Shown: positions 31,487 to 44,373 of the stretch, in pieces
Position numbering within the stretch: the stretch's first letter is position 1
How the letters are laid out: each line of letters begins with the position of its first letter
DNA from: Diacronema lutheri
Taxonomy: Eukaryota; Haptophyta; Pavlovophyceae; Pavlovales; Pavlovaceae
Direction: 5' to 3'
Assembly (NCBI GenBank): GCA_019448385.1
Contig: JAGTXO010000022.1
Span: 69,501-133,500 of the forward strand
Length of the DNA stretch: 64,000 nt
Notes under the pieces: generated by a model
What the model saw: only the letters and a program-made list of their open reading frames with translations
The model's database searches: none
What the model was told of the DNA's origin: nothing
Translations under genes and position numbers: made by a program

Positions 31487-34400
31487 TCACATGCGCGTGG
31501 AGCGCTTGGCGCGCGCGGGCTTGGCCACGGAGCGCTTTGCCGCCGCCGTCTTCGCCGCGCTCGCCGCCCCCGCCTTGCCTCGCGTCGCTCCGCGCGCGGG
31601 CGTGCCGTTGGCGAGCTCGCCCAAGACCGAATCGCCCAGCTCGTCCATCTGCTCGTCGTCCGCGGCGACGTCATCGCCGTCTGCGTCGCCGCCGCGCAGC
31701 GCGCGCTCGCGCAGCTGGTGGAGCGCGGCTTCGTACTCGTCCTGCGCTCCCGAGAACGGATTGGCGCACGCAGCATGCAGTGAATGGGCGGACGCTCAAC
31801 CACCACGTCAACGTCAACGCGCGCGCGCGCACAAGGCGCAGCGCCATCGCACGAGCGCGCGCGCAACGGCGCGGCGCGGCTGCGCGCACCGCAGCCTGGA
31901 TGAGCGGCGCCTTGCCCGTGCGGCGCGCTTTGGCGGCAACCTCGCACATGGACGCGTACACCTCGTCATCCGCCAGCCGGTTGGCGTACGCCGATCGGCG
32001 TTCGACGAGCTTGCGCAGCGCCTTGTCGGTGGGCGGCAGCTTCTCGAGGCAAAACGCGATCGAGCGCGCAGACCGCGCGTCGTCCGCGGTGGCGGCCGCG
32101 AGGCGTGCGCAGAAGCGGTCGGCAAGCGCCTCGGCCTGCTTGTCCTTGTCGACAAAGCCGAGGAGGAAGCCAAAAATCTTGCGGAACTCCTGCATGCCGG
32201 TACGAGCAGCGGCGCGCGCGCGCGCGGCGTGCGCGGGCCCAGTCGGCGCGCGGCGCGGCGCTGCTCGCGGTGCGGCGCGCGCGCGCGCGACCGAAGTGGC
32301 CGTGCTGCACGCACGCGCTCAGCCCGCCTCATGAGCGCGTGCATACCTCGGCCGATACGGGCGCGTCCGGCGCTGCGAGCTTTGAAAGGAGCTCGGGCAG
32401 CATGTTGTAGATGGGCGCTGAGCTCTTCAGGCCCAACTCGGCAAAGAGGAGCCTCGCGCGCCGCGCGACCTGCGCGAACGCGCGACGAGCGGACGCGGCG
32501 GACGCGCGCGCACTTGTCGGCAGGGCGCTTGGTATCCTGCGCGCGAAAGGTCGCAAGGTGCCGCTCGCACACCCGCCGCATGGCGGGCGCAGCGCGCGCG
32601 GAGCAGACACGTGCGGGCAGGAGAGCGAGGCCGGCGCAGCGCGCGGCGCGCACGTGCTCGTCCGAGTCAAGAAGGCAGAGCGCAAGGTCCGCGCCGCCCG
32701 CCTTGGCCTTGACCATGTCGTGCACGGTCAGGTGCGCGACGACGGACAGCACGGCGCCGCGCACGGACGCGTCCTTGTCGCGCAGCGCGTGGTGCACGTG
32801 CGCCGTCCACGGCTCGAGAACGTTTGGGTAACGGACGCTCAGGTCGCCAAGCGTGACGGCGAGGTTGCGCCGGACCGCCGCGGGCACGGGCGCGCCGGCG
32901 CGCTGCGCGGGCAGCGGCGCGGCAACGGCGCCGTCAGAGGCGGCCTCACCGCCGTCGAGCTCGGAGCCCAAGCCGTCCGAGCGCGCGAGCTGCTTGGGCC
33001 GATGCGCAGGCACCGGCGGAGAGTCGAGGAGCAGGGAGAAGAAGACGGGCAGCTTCGCTTCGCACAGCTCGCGGCTCGCGGCCATCATCTGCGCGAGCGT
33101 GAGCGCCGACGCGGCGCGCACGTGCTCTGACGCGGCGCACGCGCCGCCCGCACGGCCGGACGCGAGCGCCTCGACAAGTGGCAAGTACGCGCCAAGTAGG
33201 CCCGTCGGCGCGCCGTCCGCGCGCCAGCCGAGCACGTCGCGCTCGGCGAGCGCGCGCATCGTCTCCACGTCCGCCTCGTCCGCCTCGGCGCGCGCGCCGA
33301 GCTCGCGCTCGACGGCGGACTCGTCCGCGCCCGCGACGCCGGCCTCGTCCGCGTCCGCGCCCGCGTCCGCGCCCGCGCGCTTGCCGCCGCGCTTGCGCCC
33401 ACCCGCCCCGCCCGCCGGAGCGGCGGCGGCCTCGGCGCCGAGCTCGTCGGCGCGTTGCGCGCGCGCCGCACGCGCGTCCTTCAGGTCGCGCTCGAAGCGC
33501 TCGGAGCGGACGAGGGCGCAGATGGTGCCATGCCCGACGACGGTGAGAAGCCGGCAGAGCGCGGCGGCACTGACCGGCGCGCTCGCATTCGCGCCGCCGC
33601 CGAGCGCCTCGACCGCGCCGCCGACGTCGTCGTCGCCGCGCGCGGCGGAGCGCGCGTCCGCGCCGTCGTCGAGCGCGCGCGCGTGCAGTAGGCGCACGAT
33701 GGTGGCGAGTTCGAGCTCGGGCCTCGGGGCGATCTCGAAGAGGCAATCGAGCGCGCGCTGCGCGCACGCGAACCACCGCGCCTCGTCTGCGCTGCCGCTC
33801 AGCGGCTCCCATGCGAGGAGCGCGCGGACGGCCGCGACCACGCGCGCGCGTGGCAGGCCGCCCGAACTGTGCGCCGCGCGCAGCGCGGCGCACACGGCGG
33901 AGGCGAGCGGCACGGCGTACGGCGGCGTGAGTGCGACGGCGAGCAACCGTTCGGCCCGGCCGCGCATCACGTCCGGCACAGCAGCTTCGCACATCAGCAG
34001 GACCTCGAGCGCGGCGGCGCCGTCCGCGCGAGTCTCGCGCGCGGCGGCGGCCGACGGAGGCGGCGGCGCGGACGGCGCGGACGGCGCGGCGGCGGCGAAA
34101 ATGTCCCAGAGCGCGGCGAGAACGCCAGGTGGCAAGAACGCCTCGCCGCCCGCCGCGCCGCCCGCCGCGCCGCCGCCCGTCGCGACGCCGCCGGGCGCGA
34201 CACCGCCGAGAAGCTCCGGGAGGAGGACGGCAAGCGACGCGCGCTCGCCAAGGCTCATCCGGCGGAAGAGCGCGACGAGCTTGCGCGCGGCGCGCGGCGC
34301 GCTCGGCGGCGCGGCGCCCCCCTTCTTCTCCTTGCCATCGCCGTCGGACAGAAGCGTCGCGCCGACGGCGCCCGCAAGCGCAGCGCGCACGGCGGGCTCC

Positions 34401-34697
34401 GTCGACATCGCAAGCGGGAGCGCGCCGACGAGCAGGCGCTCGGCGCGCGCGACGTGAAAACGCGCGAGCGCCTCGAGCAGCGCGAGGCACTCGGAGACGT
34501 CCGAAGTGGTCGCAGAGGCGAGCAGTGCCTCCGTTTCGTCAAGCACGCCGTCCAAGGCCGCCGCGAGCGCTCGCGCGCCGCGGCAGAGCGCGAGGGCGCG
34601 CACGCACTGCGCGCGCTCGCCTACCGCCGCGCGCTGCCAGAAGGCGCCGTCCGCCTCCGACTCGGCGCCGTGTGGCGAGGAAGGCGGCGCGCCCGCA

Positions 34698-34767
<70 letters not shown>

Positions 34768-36429
34768 GCTCGTTGGCGGCCCCGCCACCGCCGCGGCGCT
34801 CGCCGCCGGCCTCGTCGCCGCCAAGCGCGGCGAGGCGCGCGACGAGCTTCTCTTCGTGCGCGGCGTGCGTCAGCCCGTCGAGCGTTGGCGCGAATGGGTT
34901 GTGCGTGGCGATGGCGGTGAGGAGGGCGAGCGCGTTCTTCCGCACGTTGGCCGCCTTGTCGCGCAGCCGCCCGCCCGCCGCGGCGCAGAGCGCAGGCCAC
35001 GCGGACGGCGGCACGGCGCGCGCCTCGACGGCGGCTGCGCACGTCTGCAGCGCGCGCGAGCGCGTGTACGAGGACGAGTCCAGGACTCGGCCGAGCACGA
35101 TGGCGAGGAGCCGGCGCGCGAGCGAGCCGAGCGGCGCGGCGGAGAGCTCGGCGGTGGGTTCGTCAAACGAGAGCGCGCGCCGTTCGGACTGCACGTGGAT
35201 GAGCAGCATGCCTGCGCGGCGCGGCGCGGCATAACAATAGAACGGCGGCGGCGGCGCGCGCGGCGCGCGTGAGACGGCCGCTGCGGCGCGCCCGCGTCGC
35301 CGGGACGCGCGCGCGCGCGGCGCGCCGCGCGCGCGGCTCTCGCACCAAGCGCGTGCACAACGCCCGAGCGCACGGTGTAGCTCTCAGCGGCGAGCTGCGC
35401 GGCCACAGTGGGCAGGTGCGGCAGCAGCGCGGCCGGCGACTTTTCGGACACTTCGACGAGGAGGGCGGCAACGCCGCGCGCGGCTGCCGTGTCGCCGTCC
35501 GTCGCCGTTGCCGACATTGCGAGCTCGGCGACGAGCTCGGCGAGGAAGAGGGCGGTGCCGTCGGCATCGGGCGCGTCGGCGCCTGCGCCGCCGCCTTCTG
35601 CCGACGCCGCCGCCGCGAGCCGCGCGACGAGCTCGGCGAGCGCGAGCGTCGCGTGCTCACACGTGTGCAGCAGCTCAACCGCACATGCGATAACGGCTAC
35701 GCGCTGGCCGTAACGGCCGCCAACGGCGGCGAGGAGCTCGAGGGCCGGGCGGCGGAGCGGCGCGGACTTGGCGAGGTCGGCGCGCTCGAGCAGCGCGCAC
35801 GCGCCTCGCGTGAGCAGTTGCAAGAACGGCTCGTCGGGCGCACCCAGCCCCCACAGTGCTGCGAGTTCGCACTCTGCCGCGCTGACGAGCGCGAGCGCGA
35901 CCGACTCGAGCAGCGCGGCGCGCTCCCAGCCAGCGACGTTGGCGGCGGCGCTCGCGCGACCCTTTGCGCCCTTGGACGCCGCGCCGCGCGGCGCGGCCGC
36001 GCCCTCGTCGTCGCGCGCCGCCGCGGCGGTCAGGAGCCATGAGAGGAGGAATGCGTGAAGCTTGATCGCCGAGCGCGGCGCGAGCAGCTCGGCGTCCGAC
36101 GGCGCGGCGCTGGGCTTGGCGACGCGGCGGACGACGACAAGCAGTCGCTTCGTCGCGTCGATGAGGATCGCGCGCAGCACCACGATCGCCCTCGGCGGCA
36201 GCGAGCCGAACGAGCGGAGCGCCGAGTAGAGCGCGGCGAGCGTCTCGCGCTCCGAGAGCGCATGCTCGGGCGACGCGGCGTCGGCCTGCTCGCGCGTGTC
36301 CTCGAGCAGGCTCAAGATGGCCTGCTCGCTCAACGCGCTGACGTCCACCGCCTCGCGCACGCTGAACCGCCCGTCCGCCGCCTCGAGGTCCTCGGGCCGC
36401 GCCGGGATGGCGAACTCGCCGTCGTCCAT
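31487..36429 (-). CDS. NCAPD2: Condensin complex subunit 1 (CAP-D2)
   Basis: Five exons, 36429-35346, 35211-32654, 32469-32347, 32189-31890 and 31741-31487, join in consistent phases to give 1439 residues. The HEAT-repeat protein matches CAP-D2 throughout: VLDSSSYTRSRALQ, RLRDKAANVRKNALALLTAI and NPFAP in the N-terminal half; NLAVTLGDLSVRYPNVLEPW, HLTVHDMVKAKAG, and across the exon 2-3 junction CLLDSDEH|VARRARLLFAELG with APIYNMLPELL, then GFVDKDKQAEALADRF. It is a non-SMC subunit of condensin I, acting in mitotic chromosome compaction. Donors are GTGCGA, GTGCGC, GTATGC and GTGCGC. The C-terminal tail is Lys/Ala-rich. An (Ala-Asp)n run sits at about residue 540-560. It diverges from the large coiled-coil gene at 36797. 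Confidence 0.93.
34701..34766 (-). repeat. TCGGCG hexanucleotide repeat coding (Ala-Asp)n
   Basis: About 11 copies, in frame within condensin exon 2, at a poorly conserved acidic linker. Confidence 0.92.
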
Positions 36430-36796
36430 GCCGAATTCAAACCGCGAGTTTTTTTTGAAACTGGTTTGGCGCGAGAACAGAGCAAAAGGACATCATTCTT
36501 GCAGGGCTTTTCACTTTCCCCGCCCGCCGAGCTCGTCGGCGGGATGGGAAAAGTGTGCAGGGGGGGTGGAGGAGGGGGGTAGAGGGGGGGACCTGGGGGG
36601 TGCGACCTGTTCGCCAAAGCGCACGCGCGACGTGGGATGCACGCCGCGCGGCCTCATGAAGCCCTCTTCGCCCTCCGGCCACGCTCCAGTCTAGTCCTCC
36701 ATAACGAGGGAGGGTTTTTAGTTTTTACTTTTTAGCTGTTTCTAAAAAAGGAGAGCAGACATGGAGACGGCTCCGGCTCTGGCGTTCGTCCACTGA
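36430..36796. promoter_or_regulatory. Divergent promoter region with a 20-bp imperfect hairpin
   Basis: It separates the start codons of CAP-D2 and the 2210-residue protein. A/T-rich patches flank both ends (GTTTTTTTTGAAAC near 36450, TTTTTAGTTTTTAC near 36716). The centre, 36512-36555, folds as CACTTTCCC, a 2-nt internal loop, CCCGCCGA, loop GCTCG and the complementary strand. A run of G-rich blocks follows at 36559-36600. Confidence 0.55.
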
Positions 36797-38207
36797 ATGA
36801 GCCCGGGCAGCCGGCAGTCGCCCGTCGACGAGCTCGGGCGCGAGCGGCTGATTGCGGGGCTCGTGCGCGAGCGTGCACTCGCGCAGTCTGCTGTTGCGCA
36901 GCTTGAGCACTCCGTCGAACAAGCCGTCGAAGCGCGCGCGCTCGCGACGCAGCTGCGCGCGCAGCTGCGCGCGTCAATCCAAGCAGAGCTCGTCGCGATT
37001 GCGGCGGCGCGGAGGAGTGCGCATGCAGCTGGCGCGCGGCTCGTGATATCGGTGCTGCACGCGCGCATCATCAGCCTTGCGCTGCGCCCGACGTTCGTTC
37101 GATGGCGCGGCGATGGCACGCCGGCTTGGTCGACAAGCTCGGCCGGCGAGCGCCACGAGAGCATCGGCAGCCTCGGGCCAGACGGCGACGTTTTGCGCGC
37201 GTCGGGCGTTGGCGGCACGCAGCGTGCGACGGGCGCTGCGCTTGGTGCACTCGCCGTTGTCCTCGGCGCGCGCGCGCAGGTTGCGCTCGATCGCACGCTC
37301 TCGCGTTGGGCGCACGCCGCGTTTGCCGCGTCCGCCGCGGACGACACCGCCGCTATGCGCGACGACGACGCGCGCGACGCGCTGCGCGTCGCGGCGGCCG
37401 CGTCGCGCGCGGAGCTCGCCGCTGAATACATGCGCGTCGCGCGCGCGCGCGCCCTTCGCGCCGCGCTCCACGCGGCGCAAGGTGCGGAGGTCAGCGCCGC
37501 GCTCGGCGCGGCTATCCGCACATGGTGGCTCGCGGCCGCTGTCGCGGAGATGCGGTCGATGCTCGGCGAGATCGGCGTCGAGCTGCTCGAGGACGGGGCC
37601 GGCGACGACGTACCGGACGCCGCAGCACCGGACGGTCTGGACGGCAGCCCGCGCGCCTCATCACCAACGCCGGCGCGCGGCCGTGTCGGACGCTCGCCCC
37701 TTCGGACAATTCTCGGGATTTCGCCGCGCCGCGCCGCGCCAGCCGCGCGCGCCGCGCCGGCGGTGCCAGTGGCGCTCACTGCCGGCGGCGCATCCGCGTA
37801 CTCAGTGCGCGTGCTCGCGCTCAGCATGGCGCCCCTGGGGATGGCTGCCGACGAGGGCGCGGACGCGTGCAGCGGCGCTTGCTCGGCGTACGGGCGCGTC
37901 GGCACGCTCGTCGGCGGCGACCAAACACCGCCAACCGCCGGGCAGGGCGGCGCGCGGCCGGCAGACGGCATGACGGCCAATTCGCCGGGCACTGGCGCGC
38001 TCGCGCCGGACGTGGCAAGCGCGTACGGCGGCGCGCGCGAATGCAATGGCAATGACGAGCCCTCGATCGGGGCACTTCGCCACGAGCTCGAAAACCTGCG
38101 CGCGCGCGCACGCGCGGGCAACCTCGGCGGCGCCGGTTCGACTCGGCGCGCGCAGGTGCGCGCGCGCGCGCGCTCGCGCTCGCGGTCGGCGGGCAGCGCG
38201 GACAAGC

Positions 38208-38238
<31 letters not shown>

Positions 38239-41200
38239 TGGAGAGCGGCTCAGGGCTGTGCGCTCGCGCGCGCCCGTCGCGGCGTCGCCGGCGCCCGTCG
38301 CGGCGTTTGATTTCGCATCGCCGACAGGTGTCGCGCCGCCCTCGCACCGCGTGCCCCCGGCGCCGCCGTTACCGCCCGGCCTCGCCGACGCGATCGCGGC
38401 CGAGTCGTTCCATGCATTGGCGGCGGCGCGCGCCGACGCGGTGGCCGGCGCCGACGCGTCGCGCGCGGCGGCGGCCGAGTCGCGCACGATGGCGGCCGAG
38501 GCGCACGCGGACATGCTCTCCGCACGCCTTGCCGACGCGCTCGGCGTGCGCGCGCGTGCGCTTGTGTGCGCGCTTCGCGCGCTCGCCGGCGCCTCGACGC
38601 GCCTCACCGTAGCGCGAGCCCTGTCCGCTTGGCGCACGGCCGCTAGCGCACTCGTGGCCTCAGGCGCGCTCAGCGTGGCATCTGCCGCCGCGGCGCTCGC
38701 TTCGGACGTGCAATGCGCCGCCGCAGCCGCGCGGCGCGCCGCCGCGCTGCGCTCGGCGCTGCGCGCGTGCGGCCGCGCCGACCTTGCGGGCGTACTCAGC
38801 CGTTGGCGCTCCTCCGCGCGCGAGTTGGCTGCGCGCGCTCTCATCAACGTGTTCTCGCGCGAGCTGACTGGCGGCGCGGAGGCGGCGCGCGAGCGCGGCT
38901 GGCTCGACGGCGCGGCCGACGGCGGCAAGCAGCTCGCGCGCACCGCGTTTCGCGCTCTGGCGCGCGCCGCGATGGACGCGGAGGCGAGGGCGGAGGCGAG
39001 CGCGCTGCGCGGCGCAGCGCGCGCGCTGCGCGCGCTGCGCGCGCTTGCGCGCGCCGAGCTCGCGCGCGCGCTGCGCGCGTGGGCGGAGGCGTCCGCTGCC
39101 GTTACGCACGGCGCGCGCGCGGACACGGCGGCTGTCGACTTGCGCGTGCGGCTCGTCGTCGTGGAGGCGGAGGCCGCGCACGCGGCGCGGCGCGCGGCGC
39201 TCACGGAGAAGCTGACGAACCGCGCCGCGACCGAGCTGATCGCGCAGGCGCACGCGGATGCGGACGCGCTCCACCAGGAGTGGGAGGCCGCGTGCGTCGA
39301 CGCCTCGGCGCTGCGCACCGAGGTCGGCGAACTGCGCGGCGCGATCGAGCGCGCGAGGGCCGAAGGCGCGGCACTCCCCGAAATCGCCGAGCGCGCGCAT
39401 GCCGTCGCGCTCTACTCCGAGCGTGCGCTCGCGCTCGTCAGGGGCGGCGAGCGGCACGCCGCGCACGCCGCGACGCGGGGCGAGCGCGCGCGCATGCGTG
39501 CCGTGCCACCGCCATCGCCATCGCCGCCCGGTGCGCGCGCGGCGTGTGGCGCCGGCGCGCTGGCGCGTCGCGACGAGGGCGAGGGCGCGGGCTCGGACGA
39601 CGACATCGATGCCATCCACACCCGCCGCGCGACGAGCGCGCGCGTGCGGTACGATGGCGTCGATTCGGCGGATTCGGCAGACGAGAGCGCAGACGAGCGG
39701 CGCGCGTACCCCGGCGTCGCGCTCGTCGGCAGCCCGCCGCGCGCCGCGCGCGACACCGAGGCGAATGGCGCGATGCCCATGGCCGCCACCGCCGCCGACG
39801 CGCCGACGCGCGCGGGCGCGAGCGCGAGCGTCGGCGCCGCGCGCCGCATTACGGCGTGCGCGCGCCTCGTGCTCGGCGTCGAGCGCGCACGCGAGCGGCC
39901 GCTCTCCGCCGCGTTGCGCACGTGGGCGCGCGCGACGGCCTACCTCCGCTTCGCCGAGGCGACCGACACCCTCGCCCTGCAGCTCACGCTCGCGCACGCG
40001 CGGGCCGACGAGGCGGAGGTGAGCGCGGACGCGGCGGCGCGCGCGCGCGCCCGCGCGCTCGACGGCGTGGCCGCGCGCTCGCGCGGCGCGCTGCTCGCGG
40101 CCGCGCTCGGCGCGGGCGCGACCCTGCTGCTCGTGCGCGGCCTGTGGGCATGGCGGCATGCGGTTGGGCTTGTGGCGCGCACCGAGCTCGGTGTGGCCGC
40201 GCGCCGCGCGCGCGCACGCGCCGAGCGCGCCGAGGCGGCTGTGCGCGACGCGCTGCCCCTTGCCATGGTGCTTGACGAAGCCGCAGCGCGGCAAGCCGGG
40301 CACTCCGCGGCGCGTGCGCGCGCCGAGGAGGACGCGCGCGCGGCGGCCGAAGAAGCGGCCGAGCGCGCGCACGCCGTGCTCGACGAGGCGATCGGCGACG
40401 CGCGCGCCGAGGCCGTCGCCGCGCGCTCGGAGGCGTTGCTCGCGCGACGCGAGGCCGCCGACGCGCGAGCGGCACGGGCGGCGGCCGACGCGCGCGCGGA
40501 CGCCGCGGAGGCAAGGGCGCGCGCGGCCGAGCAGCAGCGCGCGCGCGCGCACGCGGCCGGGGCGGACAACGTCGTGAGCGGCGCGCAGCGTCCCGCGGGC
40601 GGCGCAGTTCGCGCGAGCGGATGCGCGACGGCGAACTGCGCCACGGCGCTTCTCACCACGGTCGCCGAGGCGCGCGCCGAGGCGGCAGCTCATTCGACGG
40701 GCGCCGGGACGCGCGTGCAGCGCGCGCACGCCATTGGCGGAGGGCGCGGGGACTTGGACGCTGGAGTCAATGTTGCTGAGACTGCTCCAATCATGCGTAA
40801 GCCACGGCGCCGGCCGTCCGCGTCCGCGTGCGCACGCGGCGCGGACGCGGCAAACGCCGCGGTGGACGCGGAGGCGCGCGCCGCCGGCGCGGCACACGGC
40901 GGCGACGACGAACTCGAGGCCTCGTACGCGCTGCAGCTGCCCACCGCCTCGCCGAGCGCGCCGTCGGTTGGCGCGGACGCCGGCGCATGCGGCGGCGCAC
41001 ACACGCCGCTTCGCGCGGCTGGAGCGCGCGGCGTGTTCACGCCCACGACGGTTGACGACGGCGGCTCGTCCGTCTCTGCCGGGACGCCGCCGGCCGCGCG
41101 GGGCGTAGGCGCCGCGAGCGCCGCGCTCGCGCGCGTCGAATGGCTCGAGCGAGCGCTGCTGCTCCAGCATGGCGACGCGGACCGCACGCGCGCCGCGGCT

Positions 41201-43429
41201 GCGCAGCTGAGGCTTGAGACGGCTATTTGGCACGCGGCGAGCGCGGCGCTCGCTGGCGCGCTGCGCGCGTGGGCCGTGAGCGCGCGCTTGGCCACGGCCG
41301 CGGCCGAGCGCGACCGCGCCGTCGCGAGCGCGCGCCTCGAGTCCGACGCGGTGAGCATGTCGTGCTGGCCCAACGATGGCGGCTCGCGCGCGCAAGGGAG
41401 CGAGCCGGCGAGCGCGTGCGCGGGCGGATGGTCGGAACAGTGGTCGGAACAGTGGTCGGAACCGTGGTCGGAACCGTGGTTCAGCACGGTCGATTCTGGC
41501 CGGTCGCTCGACGCGCTGCTTCGATTGGCGGACACAGAGGAGGCGGGCGGCGCCGGTGGTGCGACCGGGTCGCTGGGTGTGCGCGCTGGGCTTGACGGCT
41601 TTGGGGATGGCGGCCTCGGAGCAAACGGCCTCATCGGCTTTGCCCATCCTCAAAGTGGCTTTTGCAATGATGCCGGTAGCTTGGCTCCGCGCGGCTTTGG
41701 CGGTGGGAGCATGGACAACGTCGGCAGTTTTGGCTCCGGGCCCCTCCATGACGCTGACTGTGGCGGCGGCAGCGTCGTTGATGGCGGCAGCGACGTTGGC
41801 AACGGCGTCGAGGATGGCGTGGCGGACATTCGCGGCGGCGTGCACGATGGCGGTTGGCGGCAGACGCAGCGAGCTCATGGCGGAGGTGAAGCAGACGCAC
41901 GTCTCGCTGACCCGCTCCCTCGGCCGCGCCCCGCGCAGCCGGCCGGCGAGACGCGCGCCAACGCGCTGGAGCCGACCGCGGCGCTGGGATTGGGCGCCGC
42001 TGCGGACGCCGCTCTCGCCGAGGCCACGCGCGCCTTAGCCTCGCCGATGCAGCCGTCCACGGTCGCAAGAGGACGCGACCCCCCGCCGAGCGTTTCGCGA
42101 CGGTTACAGGCGCAGTCAGAGCCGGCGCAGCTGCCGACAGCGGCCGACACCGGCAGCTTCCAAAGGCGCCGCGAGGCGCTTCTGCTCGATTCGGCGCGCG
42201 TCGTGGACGCGCGCCCCGCCGCGGGTGGCGCCGACGCAGCGCACGATACCAACTTGCAGCACGCCCACACGGAGCACGTGCTCGCGCACGCTGCCGCGGA
42301 CATGGCGGGTGGCGCGAGAGGCGGCGGCGACGCCGCGCCCACCGAGCGCGACGCCGCAGCCGACGACAGCTTTGCGCGCCGACGGCGCGACGTGGCCGCA
42401 CAGGCGGCACAAGCTGCAGCGGCACGTTTCGGGGCGCGCGGCGGCGGCGCCGCGTCCGCGGACGCGGCGGACGCGCACGACATACCGTTGAGCGGCGGCG
42501 ACCCGACGTCTGCCGAGCGCGACGCCGCAGCCGACGACAGCTTTGCGCGCCGACGACGCGATGTGGCCGCACAGGCGGCACAGGTTGCAGCGGCACGTTT
42601 CGGGGCGCGCGGCGGCGGCGCCGCGTCCGCGGACGCGGCGGACGCGCACGGCATACCGTTGAGCGGCGGCGACCCGACGTCTGCCGAGCGCGACGCCGCA
42701 GCCGACGACAGCTTTGCGCGCCGACGACGCGATGTGGCCGCACAGGCGGCGCAGGCTGCAGCGGCACGTCTCGCCGCCATCGTCAACTCTTCTGAGCTTC
42801 AGCACGTCAACGTCAGCGATGAGGCGCGGCGGCAGACCGACGCGCGCGCAGCCGACGACCGGCGCGAGACTCTTGCGCAGCGCGCGGGCGGGCGCACCGA
42901 TGGCGATGCCAACGACGGGAGCTTCGAGCAGCGCGGCGGGGCCGTCGCGGCCGACACCGCACGTGCGGCGGGCGCGCGCATCGCCCACGCGGCCGAACTG
43001 AAGCCGAGCGAGAGCGGCGTCCACTCGTCGACCGTTTCGTCACTGAGTGACGGTGCGCGCGGGCCTGCCGACTGGCCTCTCGCCGACACCGACGGAGACC
43101 CGTTCGCGCACGCGCTCGACTTTGGCGTGTGCGACATGCCTTTCCCGTCTGCCACCTCGCCCGCAAACCCCGCGAACGACGACGACGAGCATGGCGGGCC
43201 ACGCCGAGATCAGGCCGGGGCGATGCTCGACTCGGCCGCCGATGGGGCCGCCGATCTCGCGCGCGCTCCCCGTGCGCGCACTGCGGCCACGAGTGAGGAC
43301 AATGCGCAGCAGGCGGCGGCTGGTGGCGACGACGAGGCCGCCTTCGCGCGCGAGCCGCTGCGCATGTCCACTCTTGGCGTTGGCCTGGCCGCGGACAAAG
43401 ATGCCGACTGCGACAACGACTTGCGGTAG
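36797..43429 (+). CDS. Giant coiled-coil protein with SFI1-like A-L-x-x-W repeats
   Basis: One exon of 2210 residues. Long Ala/Arg/Glu helices are punctuated by motifs of the form L-x-x-W: TLSRWAHAAF, ALSAWRTAASAL, VLSRWRSSAREL, ALRAWAEASAAV, ALRTWARATAYL, GLWAWRHAVGLV, ALRAWAVSARLA. Spacing between them is irregular (about 80-400 residues). Such helices with a buried Trp are the hallmark of SFI1/centrin-binding repeats, so a role at basal bodies, the centrosome or flagellar roots is inferred; the spacing is looser than in true SFI1 arrays. Acidic and disordered segments lie between, and the last 700 residues are low complexity with a WSEQ/WSEP tetrapeptide run and a 57-residue tandem repeat. 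Long antisense frames opposite it are shadows. Confidence 0.7.
42344..42779 (+). repeat. 171-bp in-frame tandem repeat (57 residues), about 2.5 units
   Basis: The block GAGCGCGACGCCGCAG recurs at 42344, 42515 and 42686, a period of 171 bp. Each unit encodes AADDSFARRRRDVAAQAAQ followed by an Ala/Gly linker. Units differ at only a few bases. Confidence 0.92.
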
Positions 43430-43535
43430 CATCGTACTTGCCACTTGGTCGAGCTCACGACGTCGTGTGGTTCAGTGTTGGTTGGACTGGAAGCAAAGCG
43501 GAAGTTGGAAACGTCGGTCGGCGCATTCCGTCCAC

Positions 43536-44263
43536 ATGGCTCTCCCGACTGCCGTCATCCTCGCGCTCCTCTCTTTGGAGGCCGGCGGCGAGGAGCCGCC
43601 GGTGTGGCCAGGCGGCGCGTCATGCACGCCTAAGCGCAGCACGCTCGACTTTGAGGCCTTCCGAACGACGCCGCGCGAGATTGACAAGCGGGAGTTGAGG
43701 AAGGGCGGCATCCCAAACTCATGTACGGCGCCGCGCTACGCCGCGATGCTACGAGCTGCACGCGGCGTGCGTGCGCGGCTGCGTGCCAGATCGGCGACAG
43801 GCAGGCAGATGTGCCTCACACGCGCGAGAGCTCCACGCCGGCTGCGTTAACCTTATCTTCCGCTGCAGGCACACAAATCTGCCTGCCTGTCAAGTTCAGG
43901 CGGCCGGCGTCGAAACGCGGTACGCCTGCGCCCTCCCTCGCGCCAAACGCTGAGTGCGCTCAACGGTGGACCGCACGGCGAGTCAACATTACAACGGACC
44001 ACATGCTCAGCGTCCGCACCGTCCGGTGCGGCCGGTCCACATCCACGCCCATCCCATGCAGGCGTCATGTTTGGCAGCACATGCTTTGGCAACAGCTCTG
44101 GCGTTGACGCGCAGGTGGACGTGCACGGCAAGCCCATTCCGCCAGGCACGCCCATCTGCCCAGGCTTCACGTTTGCACGCTCGGGCAAGCAGGCCGGCGT
44201 CGAATTCTTCAAGTACACGTGCGAGGTGGGCGAGGTGATCGATTTTGCCGAGTACGACGAGTG
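43536..44263 (+). CDS. Small Cys-containing, probably secreted protein (exon structure unresolved)
   Basis: The 5' part from ATG 43536 begins MALPTAVILALLSLEAGGEE, a plausible signal peptide, and runs to GGIPNSC near 43725. A middle segment (about 43740-43870) reads as Cys-rich peptide (CVRGCVPDRR, GCVNLIFRC), and the end (44062-44263) as MFGSTCFGNSSGVDAQVDV to VIDFAEYDE and stop. Splice sites bridging these parts could not be fixed: a CATGCAG|GCGTC acceptor at 44061 is likely, the upstream donor is not clear. The compact size, signal peptide and repeated Cys suggest a small exported protein. No family is recognised. Confidence 0.45.
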
Positions 44264-44373
44264 AAGCAAAGTCCTCGCCCCATGGTGCACAGTGATCTGA
44301 CTGACATTCCGCACTGCGCAGTCACAGTACGCGTGTTCGACCGAGTGGCGCGGGATGTGGCGCGCGCCCAAGG

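Noticed and set aside
38660-41878. 1072-residue open frame antisense to the giant coiled-coil gene
   Set aside because: Arg/Ala/His-rich composition and perfect antisense register show it is a shadow of the plus-strand gene in stop-poor GC-rich DNA.
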